From NCBI GenBank assembly GCA_963752855.1, contig CAVVZX010000020.1, positions 37,348 to 101,347 of the forward strand: DNA of 64,000 bases, given 5' to 3'. Position numbers and translations under genes: made by a program. Below are positions 38,548-47,962 of the stretch, piece after piece. This stretch comes from DATJPW01 sp963752855 (GTDB lineage: Bacteria > Desulfobacterota > Desulfomonilia > Desulfomonilales > Desulfomonilaceae). Positions within the stretch are counted from its first letter, which is position 1. The number at the start of each line of letters is the position of its first letter. Below the pieces are notes generated by a model that was given only the letters and a program-made list of their open reading frames with translations, did not search any database and was not told the DNA's origin.

Positions 38548-39417
38548 ATGAAGATAGATGAAGTGAAGAACGTATCTGTTGTGGGCGCAGGGAATATGGG
38601 ACACCAGATTGCACTGCAGTGTGCCCTGTACGGCTTTAAGACGGTCAGCACGGACGTGATTCCCGCCGTGCTCGAAAAAGCCGAGAAATTTTGTGATTCC
38701 TATCTGGCGGGGCGTGTCCGGAAGGGGAAGTTGACGGAAGACGCCGCGAAGAAAGCCCGCAGTCTTATCTCCTTTACAGGCGACCTGAAAGAGGCCGCCC
38801 GGGACGCCGATCTGGTTATCGAGGCGGTCCTCGAAAGAATCGATCTGAAGCGGAAAGTCTTTGCCGATCTCGATAAGTTCGCTCCATCGAAGGCCATTCT
38901 GGCCACGAACAGTTCTTTCATCGTTAGTTCCCGCATCGCCGATGTTACCAATCGTCCCTCCCAGGTCTGCAATCTCCATTTCTTCAACCCCGCGCTGGTC
39001 ATGAAGCTCGTCGAAGTGGTCCAAGGGCCTCATGTCTCGGATGAAACCGCGCAATGCATGATGGACTTCTGTCTGAAGATCGACAAGATGCCCATACTGG
39101 TCAAGAAAGAAGTGGACGGTTTCGTCCTGAACCGCATTTTCTCTGTCATTGCGAAAGAAGCCATGTGGATGCTTGAAATGGGCGTGGCCACCCATGAGGA
39201 TATCGACAAGGCCTGTGTCTACGGCGCCGGCCATCCCATGGGTCCCTTCCGCCTCATGGATCTAACGGGCATCGACCTGGCGTATGACATTGGGATGGGC
39301 CGATTTCAGCAATCCGGGGATCGGGCGGACCTTCCGACCCCGAGCGTTGTGAAGAAGGTTACTGAAGGCAAATTCGGTCAAAAGACGGGGGAAGGCTGGT
39401 ACAAATACGAGAAATGA
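38548..39417 (+). CDS. 3-hydroxyacyl-CoA (3-hydroxybutyryl-CoA) dehydrogenase, 289 aa
   Basis: The NAD-binding motif VVGAGNMGHQIALQCALYGF is at residues 10-30. DLVIEAVLERIDLKRKVFAD and the catalytic-His segment VCNLHFFNPALVMKLVEVV follow, then the C-terminal helical domain with GFVLNRIFSVIAKEA and GHPMGPFRLMDLTGIDL. The length of 289 is typical of stand-alone short dehydrogenases. The frame is intact. The ATG follows AGGAGGAGA. It oxidises (S)-3-hydroxyacyl-CoA with NAD, supplying the thiolase encoded just upstream. Confidence 0.92.
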   Translation: MKIDEVKNVSVVGAGNMGHQIALQCALYGFKTVSTDVIPAVLEKAEKFCDSYLAGRVRKGKLTEDAAKKARSLISFTGDLKEAARDADLVIEAVLERIDLKRKVFADLDKFAPSKAILATNSSFIVSSRIADVTNRPSQVCNLHFFNPALVMKLVEVVQGPHVSDETAQCMMDFCLKIDKMPILVKKEVDGFVLNRIFSVIAKEAMWMLEMGVATHEDIDKACVYGAGHPMGPFRLMDLTGIDLAYDIGMGRFQQSGDRADLPTPSVVKKVTEGKFGQKTGEGWYKYEK

Positions 39418-39443
39418 CCGGTTTTCATTAAAATTCATCAAGT

Positions 39444-39485
39444 AGCGCCTTCCTGAATGCACGATGTGGGAGGCGCTTCCCTCTT
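39444..39485 (+). terminator. possible terminator after the acyl-CoA cassette
   Basis: GCGCCT at 39444-39449 pairs with AGGCGC at 39471-39476 and is followed by TTCCCTCTT. The stem is short and the T-tract is interrupted, so this is a weak prediction supported mainly by position. Confidence 0.4.
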
Positions 39486-39539
39486 AGTGTTCTTCACTCC
39501 GGTTCTTAGAGGATATTTAGAGCCTGCCGTATCTGACAT

Positions 39540-39698
39540 GCGGCTAGAAAAATATGCCTCTACAGTTTGGGGGGCGCTTTGGGGCGCTGGATCATGAGGT
39601 GAATGAAAACAGGGAAGCTGGTTCTCCCCAACTTCCCTGTCATATCAATGCCTTATTTGGCGTCCCCAGGAGGATTCGGCCCCCTGTCGCCGGCGATC
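39540..39698 (-). repeat. tRNA-Glu 3'-end/terminator repeat, copy C
   Basis: GAAAAATATGCCTC, then GGGCGCTGGATCATGAGGT, then AATGAAAACAGGGAAGC with CTTCCCTGTCATATCA, and finally GGCGTCCCCAGGAGGATTCG with CCCCTGTCGCCGGCG align along their length with copy B in the same orientation. The T-loop TTCGAA has decayed to CCGAAT in complement, so the tRNA part is a remnant. With copy B it flanks the MerR-MFS-acyl-CoA cassette as direct repeats about 8.5 kb apart. Confidence 0.7.
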
Positions 39699-39889
39699 TC
39701 CTTCTTCCGCCGTGCGCTCCTCGGCAGCAGGAGCCAGCAGAGGAGCGGACGCCGCTCTGTCCTCCAGTCGGCCAACAGCGCCGATTTCCTCAGCCTATAA
39801 GTTAGGAAAGTTATATGCGAGCCCGAGCGCTTTTAATTTAACACCGTGGCAGCCCCTGCAGACGGCATGTCATCGGTTTCATTATGTGA

Positions 39890-40384
39890 TTATTTTCGAT
39901 ACTTGCTGAAAACATAGTCGGTGTCTTTCTCGCTTGCGTGGCATTGGAAGCAAGCCTTCGGATCAGTAGCGCCCGTCGGTTCTTTTGTGTCGCCACCGAA
40001 CACTTCAAACGCCCAGCCGCCGGTGTCGGCCGCTTCCTTGGACTCTTTTTGCATTACCGCGACAAATTTTCGAGGGCCCTCGGTAATGGCATGGTTCTTT
40101 TCGGTCGCTGTGAGCACATCGTTGACGAAGACCGACCCGTCCGGATATGGCTTGCCTGCCATGAGCGCGTCGAACGCCTTCTCGTTGGCGTAGACGTTAT
40201 GCAATCCTCCGGCCGTTTTGAAGTCCTTGTGGCCTTTCTGGATGACCAGTGATTGCACGTGGCGCCATTGTCGATAACCTTCAGGATAATTAACGGTTTG
40301 TTTGACGGCTTCGGCAGCCAGAGCCAAAGTAATGAGAGCGCATGCGGAACATAGAGCTAGAGCAACAATTGTCTGTTTCTTCAT
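39890..40384 (-). CDS. cytochrome P460-family haem protein, 164 aa
   Basis: A signal peptide (IVALALCSACALITLALAAEA) is followed by NYPEGYRQWRHVQSLVI and HNVYANEKAFDALMAG, and a single c-type haem motif CFQCH near residue 150, followed by VFSKYRK. This layout matches periplasmic cytochrome P460 proteins, known from hydroxylamine or NO metabolism and often present in deltaproteobacteria without assigned function. The frame is intact. It stands alone between repeat copies C and D. Confidence 0.85.
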   Translation of the reverse strand: MKKQTIVALALCSACALITLALAAEAVKQTVNYPEGYRQWRHVQSLVIQKGHKDFKTAGGLHNVYANEKAFDALMAGKPYPDGSVFVNDVLTATEKNHAITEGPRKFVAVMQKESKEAADTGGWAFEVFGGDTKEPTGATDPKACFQCHASEKDTDYVFSKYRK

Positions 40385-40624
40385 CTGAGTCTTTCCCCCT
40401 TTTCACAATTTGACTTGGTTTTCACTTCTGCTTGAAATTGACAACTACAATTTCTTGTTTCGATCCCCGCTTCCAGGATTAACGAAAGAGCTGAGCTTGT
40501 CAAGGGCAAGCGCTGTGGTTAGGAATTATGCTGCGATATTATTATGTTGAGCGTTTCGGTCCTTTAATGGGGTGGAGGGATAGCGCCGCTCGCCTCCCGG
40601 AATGAGCCGTTTGGAGTCGCACAC

Positions 40625-40775
40625 GACCTACCCCCGGGGTCAACCAAAACAGGGAAGCAGTTCATCCCAACTTCCCTGTCATGTCATCTTGTTATTTATC
40701 GTCCTCAAGGGAATTCGAACCTCTGTCACCGAGGGCACCGACCTAATTGGGGTTACGATCCGACCATTGAGTAAG
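40625..40775 (-). repeat. tRNA-Glu 3'-end/terminator repeat, copy D
   Basis: GGGGTCAACCAAAACAGGGA then CTTCCCTGTCATGTCATCTT and GTCCTCAAGGGAATTCGAAC with CTCTGTCACC match copies B and C in the same orientation. The T-arm is recognisable but has mismatches in its stem. The upstream block seen in A-C (GCCTCCCC...) is replaced here. It is the most diverged copy. Confidence 0.65.
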
Positions 40776-40820
40776 GTGTCCCTGTTGGATTAGAAATCAG
40801 GAACCAACGGTGACCGGTCC

Positions 40821-41681
40821 CTACTTGCCGCCTCCGGGCCTGACTTTTTGCTCACAAAAGGTGATAAAATCAGTCACTGGCTTGCCGGCTGATTTACCGT
40901 CCCAGTAAAAAAAGAGCGGTAGAATTATAGGATAAGTTTCATTCGCAACCGTCTCTTTGCTGGGCAGGATAGCTGGGGCTTCCTCGTAAGGTTTTATCGC
41001 AATCGGCTTTACGGGAAAATCATTCCGGAATTCAATCACCCGGCCGAGAGGGGCATAGCCTATGCTATTCTTCTTTTCGGACACAGCCTGGATAATAAAT
41101 TTCGGGTACCTTTGTACGTTACTGTTGGGAGCGAATTCGGCGCCCGCAAGCACGAGCTTTCTTAACAATGCTGCAATCTCGGATTTGGCGGTTTCATCAA
41201 TGTACAATTCCACCGGGGCATCACGACCGCCCACGCTGTTCCAACGAGTAACCTCGCCAATAAATAAGCTACGAACCTGATCGATTGTGAGTTCACTCAC
41301 CGGATTTTCCCGATTAACGAATACAGCGACGGCGTCCCAGCTCACAAGCTTCTCTTGAAGGTCTATCCCGAGATCAGCAGCGGCCTTCTTCTGATCTTGG
41401 TCCAGGAAGTGCGCCGCCATGGCGATGTTGGCCTCGTTCCGCAGTACCGCCTCGATTCCCGACTTGGTGCCACCGCCGCTCACTACTACTATTACGCTCG
41501 GCAACGCGCCCATGAAGCGGCTTGCCCAACCCTCCACCACATTGGCCCACTCGTTGGAACCCTTCACTCGCACACCGGCTTTGTCTTCGGCCGTAGCTTG
41601 CGCAAAAAGACAAGGTCCAATGAAGAACACGATGAGTGCCACTTTGCGGATGATCGATAGACGTGTGACCATGATTCTCAC
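40821..41681 (-). CDS. PstS-like phosphate/anion-binding periplasmic protein, 286 aa
   Basis: A signal sequence (VALIVFFIGPCLFAQATA) precedes GVRVKGSNEWANVVEGWASR, then VVSGGGTKSGIEAVL and WDAVAVFVNRENPVSELTID with FIGEVTRWNSVGG, the classic PstS-type ligand-binding order. The C-terminal part has NSIGYAPLGRV. The starts ATG 41681 and ATG 41669 are both possible. No PstABC genes are adjacent, so it may work with a distant transporter or as a sensor protein. The usual SGT ligand loop is SNE here, so the bound anion is uncertain. Confidence 0.82.
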   Translation of the reverse strand: MRIMVTRLSIIRKVALIVFFIGPCLFAQATAEDKAGVRVKGSNEWANVVEGWASRFMGALPSVIVVVSGGGTKSGIEAVLRNEANIAMAAHFLDQDQKKAAADLGIDLQEKLVSWDAVAVFVNRENPVSELTIDQVRSLFIGEVTRWNSVGGRDAPVELYIDETAKSEIAALLRKLVLAGAEFAPNSNVQRYPKFIIQAVSEKKNSIGYAPLGRVIEFRNDFPVKPIAIKPYEEAPAILPSKETVANETYPIILPLFFYWDGKSAGKPVTDFITFCEQKVRPGGGK

Positions 41682-42403
41682 CTCCTAGGAACTATCCCGA
41701 TTCGGGTCGTGTGGGTTGTAAGACGGCTGAGCGCACACGGGCCCCAGGTTACGGGGCAAGGACCGCACTGCACGGACAGTCGGCTAACAAAAGTTTAGAT
41801 GTCGCTGTGAGCCGCTATTGTCTCGGTTCGGTTACCATTTGTAGGAAATTTTCGGCGGCCAATTTCATGTTTTGTACGGAAGAGTCACTCACATATACAG
41901 CGGAAACCGGTCCTGGATTGTTGGCAGCCGAATTCGTCGCTGACCGGCGATTATAACAAGTTCTATGCCAATTTCCACAAGAAATGATATTTTTCTGTTA
42001 GAAGACAGTTACACAGATGTTCGAAGGGATGCCGTAAGATCTGAGCGATGATGTATGACAATGCAATCTTGCGCCGAAACGGCTCAACTAATGTGATCGA
42101 AAAAAGAAAAGCCTCTAATTCTAGATGATTACTAATGAGCCATTTTGACCCACGTCCGTACCAAGTCACAAGCTCATTCGTCAAGGACAGTCTTCCGCGT
42201 CGGAACACGGCTTGGCAGTTTCCAGTCAAGGAATCTGTTGCTGGAGCGCACAGAATTTACCCTTGCAGAAAAGAGTATACCTATCTTCCAGGCGGGTAAT
42301 TCAGTCCGATCCCCGGTTGCTTTCCTGTTGCCTACAAACCGGAAGCTATTTCCCGGCAAAATACTGTTCTGCTGAGTTTCCAGCGGAAAATAGCAACGTT
42401 CGA
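41682..42403. other. gap without recognisable gene
   Basis: About 720 bases with no frame that looks coding on either strand. It should contain the promoter of the PstS-like gene at its left end; I see no clear hexamers. Confidence 0.4.
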
Positions 42404-43205
42404 TCAACCGATGGCTTGGAGAAAACGGATCACGTAACGGTTAAAAGTCTCGTAGTCTTCCATAAAAAAGCAGTGGCGGCAACCGGGAAATAGATCCAGG
42501 ATGGCGTCAGGCATAAGCTCCTCCAAAATAAAGGAATTCTCGGTCGGAACGAGAAAATCGTCATCCCCGGTCATGATCAGTGTTGGCGCGGATATGCCGT
42601 GGACCCGGTCCGCCGTGTCGTGCTTCTGGCAAGCGTTGAATTGCCGCATAAAAGCATGCGCCGGCTGATAGTAGCGGAGGGAAATTTCTACGAATTCTTC
42701 GATCCGTCTCGGGGTGTTCCCGGACGAAGCGATCGGAGAAATACAGGTCCATGTTGTTTCTCAAGATCTGCTCGGGCGTTAGTCCCTCGATGGCCTGGAA
42801 TTTCTCGATTCTATCTTCGGACATGCTCACGGCTCGGTTTCCGCCGCAGCTCGTGCATCCCAGGATCAGGCCGTTAACTTTGTCCGGATAGTTGATGGCA
42901 AATTCCTGAGCGATGTATCCCCCCATCGAGATCCCGAGAATGTGAGCCCGAGGTATGTTCAGGAATTCCATTAGCCCCGCGGTGTCGTCAGCAAAGAGAC
43001 GGATGGAATAGTCCGTCTCGGGCTTGTCGGATCGCCCGGCCCCTCGATTATCGAAGGCGATTACGGTGAAGTGTTTGGATAATTCCGGTATCTGGCGCCA
43101 CCACCACTCCGCGTTTCTCCTAAGCCCCATTATCAGGACCAGAGGCGGTCCGCTGCCGTGGATTTCGAAATAAATATCTATGCCGTTTACGTGCGCTATG
43201 GTCAT
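42404..43205 (-). pseudogene. alpha/beta hydrolase, one frameshift
   Basis: The N-terminal part from ATG 43205 has GPPLVLIMGLRRNAEWW (oxyanion) and VIAFDNRGAGRSDKPE, followed by the nucleophile elbow ILGISMGGYIAQEFA. After a change near 42690 the C-terminal part reads APTLIMTGDDDFLVPTENS (catalytic Asp) and FPGCRHCFFMEDYE (His). Together about 267 residues, normal for 3-oxoadipate enol-lactonase-like hydrolases. Its ATG overlaps the stop of the VOC gene by 4 bases, so the two are translationally coupled. Confidence 0.83.
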
Positions 43206-43794
43206 GCTTTCCCTTTCTTCAACCCATGAAACAATTCGCTCCCCGCTCCCGGATACACTCTGCGTTCATCCACAGGGGTCGGGCGCTCCACAGAGGGCCA
43301 GATGTTGGGCTGAGGTTCAGCTCCTTCCAGCGTCACGTCTGAAGGTTTCTTGTCGCGCATAGCGGGATTCTTCCTGATCTCGGCGCCCCTGACGCTGTAG
43401 CTGAACTCGATAGGGATATCGTTGGGATCGAATGCGTAGATGGAGTGAATGAAGCCGTGGTCCACCACCTCAGAAACCCAGAAGCCGGCGGAATCGAGCT
43501 TGTCTTTGAGTTCCCACAGGTCTTCCTCCGTTTCCACACCGAAAGAAACATGATCGAATGCGAAGGGCCCGGATACGGGGCGCCGTGGTCCTTTTCCGCA
43601 ATAGGCTCCACGCCGGGCCACTCGAAGAAGGCGAGCAAATCGTGCTCCGAAATCTGAAAAAAGTAGTGCCTGTATCCAGGGCCGCCCAAACCGGCCACGA
43701 GCCTCATGCCCAAAAGGTCCCTCCAAAAACGGATGGTCTTATCCATGTCTCCCGTGGCCATGGCCAGGTGATTTACTCCATTGAATTTTATCAT
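43202..43794 (-). pseudogene. VOC-superfamily (glyoxalase/dioxygenase) protein, one frameshift
   Basis: The first half, FNGVNHLAMATGDMDKTIRF, WRDLLGMRLVAGLGG and RHYFFQISEHDLLAFFE, is a beta-alpha-beta VOC module with a metal His (NHLAM). A change near 43590 leads to FAFDHVSFGVETEEDLWELK with the second His and DPNDIPIEFSYSV with the Glu ligand. The last 40 residues are Pro-rich. About 197 residues. It is coupled to the hydrolase downstream, which suggests ring cleavage followed by hydrolysis (inference). Confidence 0.82.
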
Positions 43795-43824
43795 GAAACC
43801 CCCAGGATGAATTTGTCACGCAGG

Positions 43825-45951
43825 CTAGTCTTCTTTGTATTCCCGCACCTTCTTGGCCAGGGCTTCTTCCATCTGACGGAGTTTACCGCCTGCGTCATCA
43901 AGCTTCGCGCGGCGGTCCGTCAATTGATCCTCGTTGGAAGCCATCGCTGCAACCCACTTTGCCCGTAATTCCTGTTCCTTTGGTTGATTTGACAGGAGCG
44001 ATTGGACATTGGATCGCAGCCTGCCCTGCTCCTCAGTCAAACGTTGAACCTGCTGAGTCCATTCAGTGATTTGCCGCTGCAGGGCGGACTTTTGCGCCAT
44101 CAGGTTGCTCAAGTCCTTCATAAACGCTTTGGCTCCGGAGGATAAATAGCGCTGGGCAAGGTAGAAACGAATCTGTTCCTCGCTGCTGTTGGCCAGTTGC
44201 ACCTTGTCAAACACGTCGCGCTTCTGCTCGACTACGAAATCCACCGTCTCGCCCGGCTTCAGCGGCGCCTCAAAGCGGTAATCGTTGTCCACCTCCTTGA
44301 GCGGCTTCTCAGGTTTGCTAAGCTGATAAGCGGTATTTTTCGGCTGATGCAGCCACAAGGTCGCTGGCTCTTTGCCTCGGTTCACGATCTTCCAAGTGTT
44401 GGTGAGGGTCTCCACCGCAGTGAGGGTGAGTATGCCGTCCGCGAGTCGCGCCTTGAAATGTGGCTCCCGACGGCTTTTTTCTTGCGGGGTAATGTCCACT
44501 GAGGCGTCGATGGCATAGGGGATCACCTCCTGGCTGCCGGGTGGGAGTGTATGGCCGAGGATCCCCTCCCCGAGCGATGCGCTGCCTTCGAAGAAGGTCA
44601 CAGCGCCCGCGTCCAGCGTCAAGTCCGTGTCGTTTTGCAGCACAAATGCGTTAGTAGCTTTGGGCGAGAAGGACGCCTTGTAGTAAAGCAGTCGCCGCCC
44701 GTTGACCTGTTTCGAGAGGATCGGGACCATTGCGGCCTGCCCGCGGGGGATTGACACTTTCTCCTTGGGCTCATAGCTGAAGAGATCCCCGATCTTCGTT
44801 CCCTTGGCCTCATTGTCGTAGCTGCTTGCAAGGAGTTCGCCCAATGGCTTGGCCTCCTTTTCAAGAGCCGCTCCGGGAGGCGGCGCTGGAGCTGCGGGTC
44901 GAGCCCCGGCAATTTGCCGATCCATCATTTGGGCCGGGGGAGCGGATCGTGGCGGAGCTATTGTTGCCCTCTTATGGTACATCGCCTGCGGCCTAGCTGC
45001 CGGTGGCGTTTCCTCTGCCAAATCCGGTGGCGATACAGCCCCCCAATCCACGGCCAAGCGGTCAAAGCCGGGGATCGGTACCTGGGCTCGCTTCACATAG
45101 TAAGGCGAATACAAGTCCATCACGTACGACATGGGGTTGCCCGCGACAAAAGAGATCTTCACGTCCTTCCAATCATCTTCCGTGTTGTTCTCGGCCAGGG
45201 CCCAGCCCTGGAGGAGAGAGGCATCCTTCTTCTTTTCGTCGAATATGATGCGATAGGAACACTTCCAGATGGGCATCTCGATGAGATAACCAATGCGCAG
45301 GTCGCGCTCGCCCTGCCCTGTGGCGCTCAAGGTGAGCTTCTTGCGGTTGGTGTACTTGCTGTCAAGCGAGAGGTCCAATAATCGTCTAAGATCGCGCTGG
45401 AGGGCCTCGTCAGCCAGCGAGAACTCGGAGATCGCGAAGAGGTCCAAGGAACGGATCGGACCGGCCTCGGTCAGCAGCACCAGGCGATAGCCCTTCTTCA
45501 ACACCTGATTGTTAACGACTTCGGTGACGGGCTCGACACCGAGGATGCGCCCCTCGACGGTTTCGCCGGCGGCTTTGGCCTTCAGTCGAGCGCCCTTGAG
45601 TTGCATCAGGAATTGGCTGAGAGCGGCTTCCTCAGGCACTTTGATAAGGATGTCTTCAAGCTGCTTGGAGAGCGGATCGCGTGTCTCGTACCGGACAGCG
45701 GAGATCCGGCCGCCACCGAGGTCCACAGCGAAGAAGCTGGTCAACAGGTCCTTCATTTGCTCGGCCCGGAACGCCAGTGAGAGCATGGCATTGCCTTTGA
45801 CCTTCCCTTCCCGTTCCAGGTAACCCATGCCATGCTTGTACAGGACCACCTTTGTCACGGAGGGTGGTTCAGCCGTGGATGGAGCGCTTTCTCCTACGGC
45901 CATTGACGCCCAAAGAAAGAATATCACCAGAGCGATAGCGGTCCTTTTCAT
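43825..45951 (-). CDS. exported DUF4139-type protein, 708 aa
   Basis: I start at ATG 45951 (MKRTAIALVIFFLWASMAVG), which gives a clean signal peptide and has a GGGGG box upstream; a frame start at 46011 lacks one. VVLYKHGMGYLEREGKVKG near the N-terminus and the central block IGYLIEMPIWKCSYRIIFDE with NNTEDDWKDVKISFVAGNP are characteristic of DUF4139 beta-rich proteins. A Pro/Ala-rich linker follows near residues 330-370. The C-terminal 150 residues form a coiled coil (QRQITEWTQQVQRLTEEQGR). The frame is intact. It is likely periplasmic and structural; its role is unknown. Confidence 0.8.
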   Translation of the reverse strand: MKRTAIALVIFFLWASMAVGESAPSTAEPPSVTKVVLYKHGMGYLEREGKVKGNAMLSLAFRAEQMKDLLTSFFAVDLGGGRISAVRYETRDPLSKQLEDILIKVPEEAALSQFLMQLKGARLKAKAAGETVEGRILGVEPVTEVVNNQVLKKGYRLVLLTEAGPIRSLDLFAISEFSLADEALQRDLRRLLDLSLDSKYTNRKKLTLSATGQGERDLRIGYLIEMPIWKCSYRIIFDEKKKDASLLQGWALAENNTEDDWKDVKISFVAGNPMSYVMDLYSPYYVKRAQVPIPGFDRLAVDWGAVSPPDLAEETPPAARPQAMYHKRATIAPPRSAPPAQMMDRQIAGARPAAPAPPPGAALEKEAKPLGELLASSYDNEAKGTKIGDLFSYEPKEKVSIPRGQAAMVPILSKQVNGRRLLYYKASFSPKATNAFVLQNDTDLTLDAGAVTFFEGSASLGEGILGHTLPPGSQEVIPYAIDASVDITPQEKSRREPHFKARLADGILTLTAVETLTNTWKIVNRGKEPATLWLHQPKNTAYQLSKPEKPLKEVDNDYRFEAPLKPGETVDFVVEQKRDVFDKVQLANSSEEQIRFYLAQRYLSSGAKAFMKDLSNLMAQKSALQRQITEWTQQVQRLTEEQGRLRSNVQSLLSNQPKEQELRAKWVAAMASNEDQLTDRRAKLDDAGGKLRQMEEALAKKVREYKED

Positions 45952-46107
45952 AAAATCCCCCTTGTTTTCAGATTCATAATGCCGGTGTCTCGTTTCAGAG
46001 AGCCGATCCATGCGGCTCCGGAGAAAGCGCTGCCGGCGCTGTTTGTTTAAGCAACCATTATAACTGGTGGCAAAACCCCAATGGAGTGAATGAGGCGCTG
46101 CATTATT

Positions 46108-46176
46108 CTGTAGGGGCGGTTCGTGAACCGCCCGACAATCAGGGCGCTTCTCGAAGCGCCCCTACCGGCTATGGGT
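46108..46176. repeat. double palindromic repeat
   Basis: GTAGGGGCGGTTCGTGAACCGCCC at 46111-46134 (shortened: GGGGCGGTTCGTGAACCGCC) is followed by AGGGCGCTTCTCGAAGCGCCC and CTACCGG. Two back-to-back hairpins with TAGGGGC/GCCCCTA ends form a larger palindrome. This lies after the 3' end of the inositol-phosphate synthase gene. Confidence 0.6.
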
Positions 46177-46223
46177 GTTCTGCAACCAGTGTTGTACGCG
46201 TCAACTGACTTTCGCTCTCCTCT

Positions 46224-47501
46224 TCAGCGGAAAACTATGATTCTCTTCATGTTACGGAGAGCGTCGTTCAAATTCCGCAATTGCGCAAACAAATCGTGCT
46301 CGGGCGATCCCATGGGAGTTTTGAAGTAGAAGGAAAGCCACTCTTGAGGCCCCGATAGTCCGCATCGTTGAGCAAGATCCATAAACAGCGCCAGATCCAG
46401 GACAATAGGCGCGGCAAGAATTGAGTCCCGGCATAGGAAATCAATCTTGATTTGCATCGGATAACCCAACCATCCGAAAATATCTATATTATCCCAGCTT
46501 TCTTTATTATCTCCGCGTGGAGGATAATAATCGATACACACCTTATGATGAACATTACCATAGAGCGTCGAATGTTGTTCGGGTTTTAGGATTCCGTCCA
46601 AAACAGAGAGTTTGCTCTCCTGTTTGGCTTTCAACGATTCCGGATCGTCAAGCACGCACCCGTCTCCGTTTCCTAGTATGTTAATGGAGTACCACCCTTT
46701 AAGGCCCAACATCCGGGCTTTGAGCATAGGGGCGATGGCCGTTTTCATAAGTGTCTGGCCCGTCTTCATATCCCTTCCGGCAATAGGCGCCCCTTTGCGC
46801 CGTGAATAATCTATTAGAGCGGGGATGTCCGGGCCCAAATTCGGAGCCCCGTTAATGAAAGGCACGTTCTCCGCTATCGCCGCGTAAGCGTAAAGCATGC
46901 ACGGAGATATATCCTCATGGTTATTTTCGATTGCTTTTTCAAAATCCTCGAAGCGGTTATGAATCTGCAAGACAGGTTTGTAAATTTCTGTGCTGGCGAG
47001 CCAGATCATTACAACGTCTTCAAGCTTGTTCCTCGCTTTGAAATCACGAATGTCCTGTCGCACTTGATCTACATCCGGATATTTCTTTTGATTGTTCTTT
47101 GTCCAGGCGCCGGCGAGGTTTCTCACATAATTCCGGTCGAAAACACCCTTCATGGGCCTTATTTGTTCCAGTTCAGACTGGACACGGCGCAGATCTTCAT
47201 TATTGAGCACACCCGCTGCGACAGCGGATTCGTAGCAATTCTCATCGCGAATATCCCAGCCTCCGAACACCAAATTATCGAGAGACGTAAGTGGGAGGAA
47301 TTCCCGTATTGGAACTCCATCCGCGTTTGAGCGGCCATTATCAATTGTTCCCATCTGGGTCAAAGATCCGATCGGCTCTGCCAGGCCTTTCCTAATTGCC
47401 ATCACTCCTGCCAGGAAAGTAGTGGATACTGCGCCATTAAGGCCGACAAGAAGAATTCCCAGTTTTCGCGCCGACATGTCCTGCGCATTAATTGTTTTCA
47501 T
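46224..47501 (-). CDS. ino1: inositol-3-phosphate (myo-inositol-1-phosphate) synthase, 425 aa
   Basis: The N-terminal NAD-binding region GILLVGLNGAVSTTFLAGV is followed by FGGWDIRDENCYESAVAAGV, VVMIWLASTEIYKP, and the core motif GLKGWYSINILGNGDGCVLD. KVCIDYYPPRGDNKESWDNI and FGWLGYPMQIKIDFLCRDSI match the catalytic and lid segments of the family. The length is typical of bacterial/archaeal enzymes. It converts glucose-6-phosphate to inositol-1-phosphate using NAD. The product may feed inositol lipids or compatible solutes. The frame is intact and it stands alone. Confidence 0.92.
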   Translation of the reverse strand: MKTINAQDMSARKLGILLVGLNGAVSTTFLAGVMAIRKGLAEPIGSLTQMGTIDNGRSNADGVPIREFLPLTSLDNLVFGGWDIRDENCYESAVAAGVLNNEDLRRVQSELEQIRPMKGVFDRNYVRNLAGAWTKNNQKKYPDVDQVRQDIRDFKARNKLEDVVMIWLASTEIYKPVLQIHNRFEDFEKAIENNHEDISPCMLYAYAAIAENVPFINGAPNLGPDIPALIDYSRRKGAPIAGRDMKTGQTLMKTAIAPMLKARMLGLKGWYSINILGNGDGCVLDDPESLKAKQESKLSVLDGILKPEQHSTLYGNVHHKVCIDYYPPRGDNKESWDNIDIFGWLGYPMQIKIDFLCRDSILAAPIVLDLALFMDLAQRCGLSGPQEWLSFYFKTPMGSPEHDLFAQLRNLNDALRNMKRIIVFR

Positions 47502-47962
47502 CTAGGCCTCCGGTCCGGTTTGATAATAATAAGAAACGACGGATCTCTTCCCAATTAAAACTATAGTATTCTATGTAATTTACATGCGGAAAACAACTTG
47601 TTGCGACTCTCATTGACGATGCTTCAACCACAGGCCCGACCCGCCTGAAATGATTCTTTGCAATGCTTTTGGATCATCCTTAACGATTCAATCCAGTGCG
47701 CAAATAATTCCAACCGTGTAGAAACCGACCGTGGGGCTGTCGTGGTTCTACGCTTGGAAGATGTGCAACATCGGAGCCAAGAAGTCATCCATCCGGATTC
47801 AGTGTTTGGGGTTATGTGAAAACCGCGTTATCTAAGGCGGCGAAACCTACTCTGAAAACACTTTGACGATTTAGGTTGGAATGGTTCGAACCACGAACTT
47901 TGGGCAAGGCTAAAACAGGACCTTATCTTCCCAAAAACTTCTTTCGCATGTGCGGTAAAGTC
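47502..47962. other. gap without recognisable gene
   Basis: No convincing frame on either strand. It should contain the ino1 promoter (minus strand) at its left side. Confidence 0.4.
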
